Below, piece after piece: positions 12,619 to 12,759 of a stretch of DNA of 12,759 bases. The stretch's first letter is position 1, and the number at the start of each line of letters is the position of its first letter. A program made the translations under genes and the position numbers. Location: positions 1 to 12,759 of the forward strand of contig JAHISC010000048.1 of assembly GCA_018818445.1 (NCBI GenBank), written 5' to 3'. Below the pieces are notes generated by a model. The model did no database searches. It saw only the letters and a program-made list of their open reading frames with translations, and was not told the DNA's origin. Source of the DNA: Patescibacteria group bacterium. GTDB lineage: Bacteria; Patescibacteriota; Patescibacteriia; UBA9934.

Positions 12619-12759
12619 TTATTTTATTATTCCTGAACCAATCAGTTCCTCTCCATCATACCAGACAATAAACTGTCCCGGAGCCACGGCGCGCTGCGGT
12701 TCGTCGAATTTGACATGCGCGACGCTGTCCTCGATCGCAGTAATCGTACAATCCTGCAA
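12619..12759 (-). CDS. mnmA: tRNA-specific 2-thiouridylase MnmA, C-terminal end (cut by window edge)
   Basis: The last 46 residues and stop of a gene entering from the right. The ending APGQFIVWYDGEELIGSG followed by IIK is the hallmark C-terminus of MnmA (consensus near AVAPGQ, then YDG, then LGGGII), and FDEPQRAVAPGQ upstream fits the same beta-barrel domain. MnmA thiolates U34 of Lys, Glu and Gln tRNAs with ATP and a sulfur relay. The catalytic PP-loop and cysteines lie outside the window. The fragment is convergent with the 344-aa gene. The far half of the fragment is noticeably GC-rich (about 57%), unlike lepA and recJ, while the last few codons are AT-rich. Confidence 0.88.
   Translation of the reverse strand: MQDCTITAIEDSVAHVKFDEPQRAVAPGQFIVWYDGEELIGSGIIK

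Overview
The window reads as a piece of chromosome from a bacterium with a small, moderately AT-rich genome (about 41-43% GC in sampled native genes). My best guess is a Patescibacteria/CPR (Parcubacteria-like) lineage. The reasons are housekeeping genes packed head to tail with a minimal type IV pilus gene set, almost no Shine-Dalgarno sequences on native genes, and -10 boxes placed 6-9 nt before start codons, which points to leaderless mRNAs. This is an inference; no rRNA or other lineage-defining marker is present.

Layout. Almost everything is on the minus strand, so genes read from right to left. From the right edge: the C-terminal end of mnmA (12759-12619, tRNA 2-thiolation); a plus-strand gene of unknown function (11515-12549, 344 aa) convergent with mnmA and sharing a hairpin terminator with it; lepA (11319-9517, elongation factor 4); recJ (9464-7758, single-strand DNA exonuclease); a GC-rich gene of unknown function (7668-7210, 152 aa) with its own promoter, strong Shine-Dalgarno and terminator; a REP-associated (Y1, HUH) tyrosine transposase gene (7067-6213) inside a 936-bp element bounded by a perfect 27-bp inverted repeat; rnhA (6196-5768, RNase HI); then pilM, a stand-alone degenerate receiver protein, a pilin-like protein and a prepilin peptidase (5753-2958); ligA (2903-840, NAD+-dependent DNA ligase); gatC (788-498); and the N-terminal third of gatA (495-1, truncated by the left edge).

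How the genes work together. pilM, receiver, pilin and prepilin peptidase are 3-5 bp apart and look like one transcription unit for assembling a type IV pilus or pseudopilus, with the receiver possibly acting on the PilM platform. ligA, recJ and rnhA are DNA replication/repair enzymes; lepA, mnmA and gatCA serve translation and tRNA charging or modification.

The accessory parts are three. (1) The transposase element ends 12 bp before the rnhA start codon. (2) A GC-rich 152-aa cassette lies between recJ and that element, so recJ and rnhA may once have been adjacent. (3) A second GC-rich cassette, the 344-aa gene, lies between lepA and mnmA. Both cassettes differ from the native genes in base composition, in having a Shine-Dalgarno and a 5' leader, and in ending at a strong hairpin. 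These accessory regions are where something undescribed is most likely.
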